The notes under the pieces: model-generated
Told to the model about the DNA's origin: nothing
Databases searched by the model: none
What the model saw: only the letters and a program-made list of their open reading frames with translations
Position numbers and translations under genes: made by a program
Assembly: GCA_035512995.1 (NCBI GenBank)
Contig: DATKCY010000181.1
Location: forward strand, 1-6,425
From: Thermohalobaculum sp035512995
Lineage (GTDB): Bacteria; Pseudomonadota; Alphaproteobacteria; Rhodobacterales; Rhodobacteraceae
Length of the DNA stretch: 6,425 nucleotides
Direction of reading: 5' to 3'
Shown: positions 4,838 to 6,425 of the stretch, piece after piece
How the letters are laid out: each line of letters opens with the position of its first letter
How positions within the stretch are numbered: position 1 is the stretch's first letter

Positions 4838-4863
4838 AACGAGCAGCGCGGGCGACCGTTTCC
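4838..4863 (-). promoter_or_regulatory. Candidate EcfG-type (general stress response) promoter for the PRC-barrel gene
   Basis: On the minus strand GGAAA (4863-4859) is followed by exactly 17 bases and CGTT (4841-4838). The alphaproteobacterial general stress sigma factor EcfG recognises GGAAC-N16/17-CGTT, so this differs at one base of the -35. It starts 8 bases after the livF stop and gives a leader of roughly 105 bases. From memory, PRC-barrel genes occur among EcfG targets in this class; the match itself is short and could be chance. Confidence 0.45.
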
Positions 4864-4871
4864 CGAAAGTT

Positions 4872-5606
4872 TCAATTGCGTCGGGACGGGGCCGGATCGT
4901 CCCCTGGCGCCGCCATCCCGACATAGCGCTGGATCAGCTCGGGCTGCGCCTCGAGCGCCCGCGCGCTCAGCGTCTCGCGGCTCCGTCCGTTCTCGACGAA
5001 GGTCACGCGGTCGGCGATCGAAAGCACGGCCTCGACCCGCTGCTCGACCAGCAGGACCGCGACGCCGTCGGCGCGGAGGCGGGACAGCGTGTCGCGGATC
5101 AGCCGGATCATCGAGGGCTGGAGCCCCTCGGTCGGCTCGTCGAGCAGAAGGACCCGCGGCTCGAGGCAGAGCGCGCGCGCCATCGCGAGCTGCTGCTGCT
5201 CGCCGCCCGAGAGCGAGCCCGCGCGCTGCCCCAGCCGCTCGCCGAGCACGGGGAAGAGCGCGAGCACCCGCGCGCGGGTCCCGCGCCCGCGCCCGCGCGC
5301 CATCAGCCCGATCTCCAGGTTCTCGGCGACCGTCAGGTCGCCGAACAGGCGCCGCCCCTGCGGCACGTAGCCGACGCCCGCCGCCGGCACGCGGTGCGCG
5401 GGAAGGTCGCTCAGCACCTGGCCCTCCAGCGTGACCGCGCCCCGGCGGCAGCGCACCTGGCCCATGATCGCCTTCAGCGTCGTCGACTTGCCGGCCCCGT
5501 TCCGGCCGAGCAGGCAGTGGATCTCGCCGGCCGCCACGCCGAAGCTGACGCCGCGGAGCGCCTGCACGGCGCCGTAGAAGCACTGGATGTCGGCCACCTC
5601 GAGCAT
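4872..5606 (-). CDS. livF: HAAT-family ABC transporter ATP-binding protein, LivF-like
   Basis: One of the two cytoplasmic ATPases that drive a branched-chain-amino-acid/amide importer. The 244 residues match the usual LivF length. Motifs: Walker A GRNGAGKST (34-42), Q-loop VPQG (Q83), signature LSGGEQQQLAMARAL (132-146), Walker B VLLLDEP (152-158, catalytic E157), D-loop region TEGLQPSMI, and VEQ at 187-189, where a Q replaces the switch histidine as is normal for LivF. The sequence DEPTEGLQPS is also common in the urea-transporter subunit UrtE, so the substrate could be amino acids, amides or urea; the symbol denotes the family, not a proven substrate. The ATG shares one base with the upstream stop (TGATG). 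It appears to be the last gene of the operon. The tail after VGMAAPG is a short extension. Confidence 0.9.
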   Translation of the reverse strand: MLEVADIQCFYGAVQALRGVSFGVAAGEIHCLLGRNGAGKSTTLKAIMGQVRCRRGAVTLEGQVLSDLPAHRVPAAGVGYVPQGRRLFGDLTVAENLEIGLMARGRGRGTRARVLALFPVLGERLGQRAGSLSGGEQQQLAMARALCLEPRVLLLDEPTEGLQPSMIRLIRDTLSRLRADGVAVLLVEQRVEAVLSIADRVTFVENGRSRETLSARALEAQPELIQRYVGMAAPGDDPAPSRRN

Positions 5607-6310
5607 CAGGCCCCCAGATAGGCCGCCTGCACGGCGCGGTCGGCCCGGATCGCCTGCGGCGACCCCTCCGCCAGCACGCGCCCGGCCTCGAGCACGGTGA
5701 TGCGGTGGGCGAGCGCCATGACCACGGCCATGTTGTGCTCGATCAGCAGGATCGTGGTCTCCTCGGCGACCTCGCGGACCAGCCGCTGGAACTCCTCGAT
5801 CTCGGCGTCGGCGAGCCCCTGCGTCGGCTCGTCGAGGATCAGGAGCCTCGGCTCGAGGGCGAGGCCCATCGCGAGCTCGAGCAGCCGCTGGTGGCCGTAG
5901 GCGAGGGTGCCGGCGCGCGCCTCCGTCATCCCCTCGAGCCCGACGCGCGCCAGGGGGCCCCGGACCGCGCCCGCGAGCGCCGCTCCCCCGTGGCGCCGCT
6001 GCGCCGCCAGCGCCACGTTGTCGTGGATCGAAAGGCCGGGGAAGACCGAGGTGATCTGGAAGGTGTAGGCGATGCCGCGTTGCACGCGGGCGTGGGGGGC
6101 CAAGCGCGTCACGTCCTCGCCCGCGAAGGCGACCGTCCCGGCGTCGGGCCGGATGCGCCCGCAGACCAGCCCGACGAAGGTGGTCTTGCCCGCGCCGTTC
6201 GGCCCGATCAGGGCGCGGATCTCGCCCGCATCGAGGTCGAAGTCGACGTGGTCGACCGCGCGCAGCCCCCCGAAGTCGCGCGTGAGGCCGCGGGTCGAGA
6301 GCAGGCTCAC
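5606..6310 (-). CDS. livG: HAAT-family ABC transporter ATP-binding protein, LivG-like
   Basis: Partner ATPase of the LivF-like protein; the two form the nucleotide-binding pair under the LivH/LivM-type permeases. Motifs: FGGLRAVDHVDF start typical of LivG, Walker A GPNGAGKTT (36-44), Q-loop YTFQITSVF (Q85), a LivG-type degenerate signature LAYGHQRLLELAMGL (136-150), Walker B LLILDEP (156-162, E161) and switch histidine IEHN (H192). It ends with AAYLGA, a common LivG C-terminus. I choose the GTG at 6310 (234 residues) because it makes a 4-base GTGA overlap with the permease stop and gives the usual start MSLLSTRGL; a GTG three codons earlier (6319) is the alternative. Downstream it overlaps livF by one base, so the genes are likely translationally coupled. 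Confidence 0.92.
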   Translation of the reverse strand: MSLLSTRGLTRDFGGLRAVDHVDFDLDAGEIRALIGPNGAGKTTFVGLVCGRIRPDAGTVAFAGEDVTRLAPHARVQRGIAYTFQITSVFPGLSIHDNVALAAQRRHGGAALAGAVRGPLARVGLEGMTEARAGTLAYGHQRLLELAMGLALEPRLLILDEPTQGLADAEIEEFQRLVREVAEETTILLIEHNMAVVMALAHRITVLEAGRVLAEGSPQAIRADRAVQAAYLGA

Positions 6311-6425
6311 GGCAGCCACCGCGGCGCGCGCGCCTGCAACGTCCCCAGCACGCCCTTCGGCGCCCCGAGCACGAGGACCAGCAGCGCGGCGCCGACGACG
6401 AACATGTGCGCGCTCGTGTAGCCCG
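6307..6425 (-). CDS. livM: HAAT transporter permease, LivM-like, C-terminal end only
   Basis: Only the last 38 codons are in the window; the gene continues past the right edge. The tail GYTSAHMFVVGAALLVLVLG, then APKGVLGTL, has the final hydrophobic helix followed by the (F/A)PKG(L/V)xG motif that ends most LivM-type permeases. LivM is one of two inner-membrane subunits that form the substrate channel. Its stop overlaps the livG start, consistent with a livM-livG-livF operon order. The substrate cannot be told from this fragment. Confidence 0.8.
   Translation of the reverse strand, partial: GYTSAHMFVVGAALLVLVLGAPKGVLGTLQARAPRWLP

Noticed and set aside
3847..5583. A single 578-codon minus-strand frame that includes the PRC-barrel protein
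   Set aside because: Its upstream half is an Arg/Pro/Ala-rich shadow of livF in another frame and it contains the true start with signal peptide and ribosome-binding site at 4725.

Overview
The window looks like part of a high-GC alphaproteobacterial chromosome, probably Rhodobacterales or a close relative. This rests on GC-rich coding on the minus strand, a tRNA-Glu with the alphaproteobacterial G1:U72 acceptor pair and an encoded CCA, a branched-chain-amino-acid-type (HAAT) ABC transporter operon, and a PRC-barrel envelope protein behind a possible EcfG-type promoter. The order-level placement is inference only. All protein genes read on the minus strand; the tRNA reads on the plus strand.

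Positions 1 to about 2630 are the right end of a decayed prophage or phage-derived island. In transcription order (right to left) it holds a small phage-type hypothetical protein (2503-2102), a hairpin that may be a terminator, a 374-base non-coding stretch with hairpins and repeated TTGTGACA words, a winged-helix gene in the usual terminase-small-subunit position (1727-1275), and the ATPase half of a large terminase (1278-574). A deletion then joins the terminase out of frame to the interior of an HK97-type major capsid gene, which carries a further frameshift and runs off the left edge. The terminase nuclease domain, portal, protease and capsid N-terminus are missing, so this head module cannot work as it stands.

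The junction with the chromosome is at tRNA-Glu(CTC). A 20-base exact copy of the tRNA 3' end (2738-2757) recurs at 2611-2630, upstream of the intact tRNA. The simplest reading is an att site left by integration into a second tRNA-Glu copy that lies outside the window to the left. The intact tRNA has its own near-consensus promoter.

Positions 2755 to 6425 look like core chromosome. They hold an unrecognised multi-pass membrane protein (possibly with a small upstream coupled ORF), a secreted protein with two PRC-barrel-like segments and a strong terminator, and the 3' end of a HAAT transporter operon: the permease tail (LivM-like), then LivG-like and LivF-like ATPases with overlapping stops and starts. 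The PRC gene follows livF in the same direction but appears to have its own stress-type promoter immediately after the livF stop.
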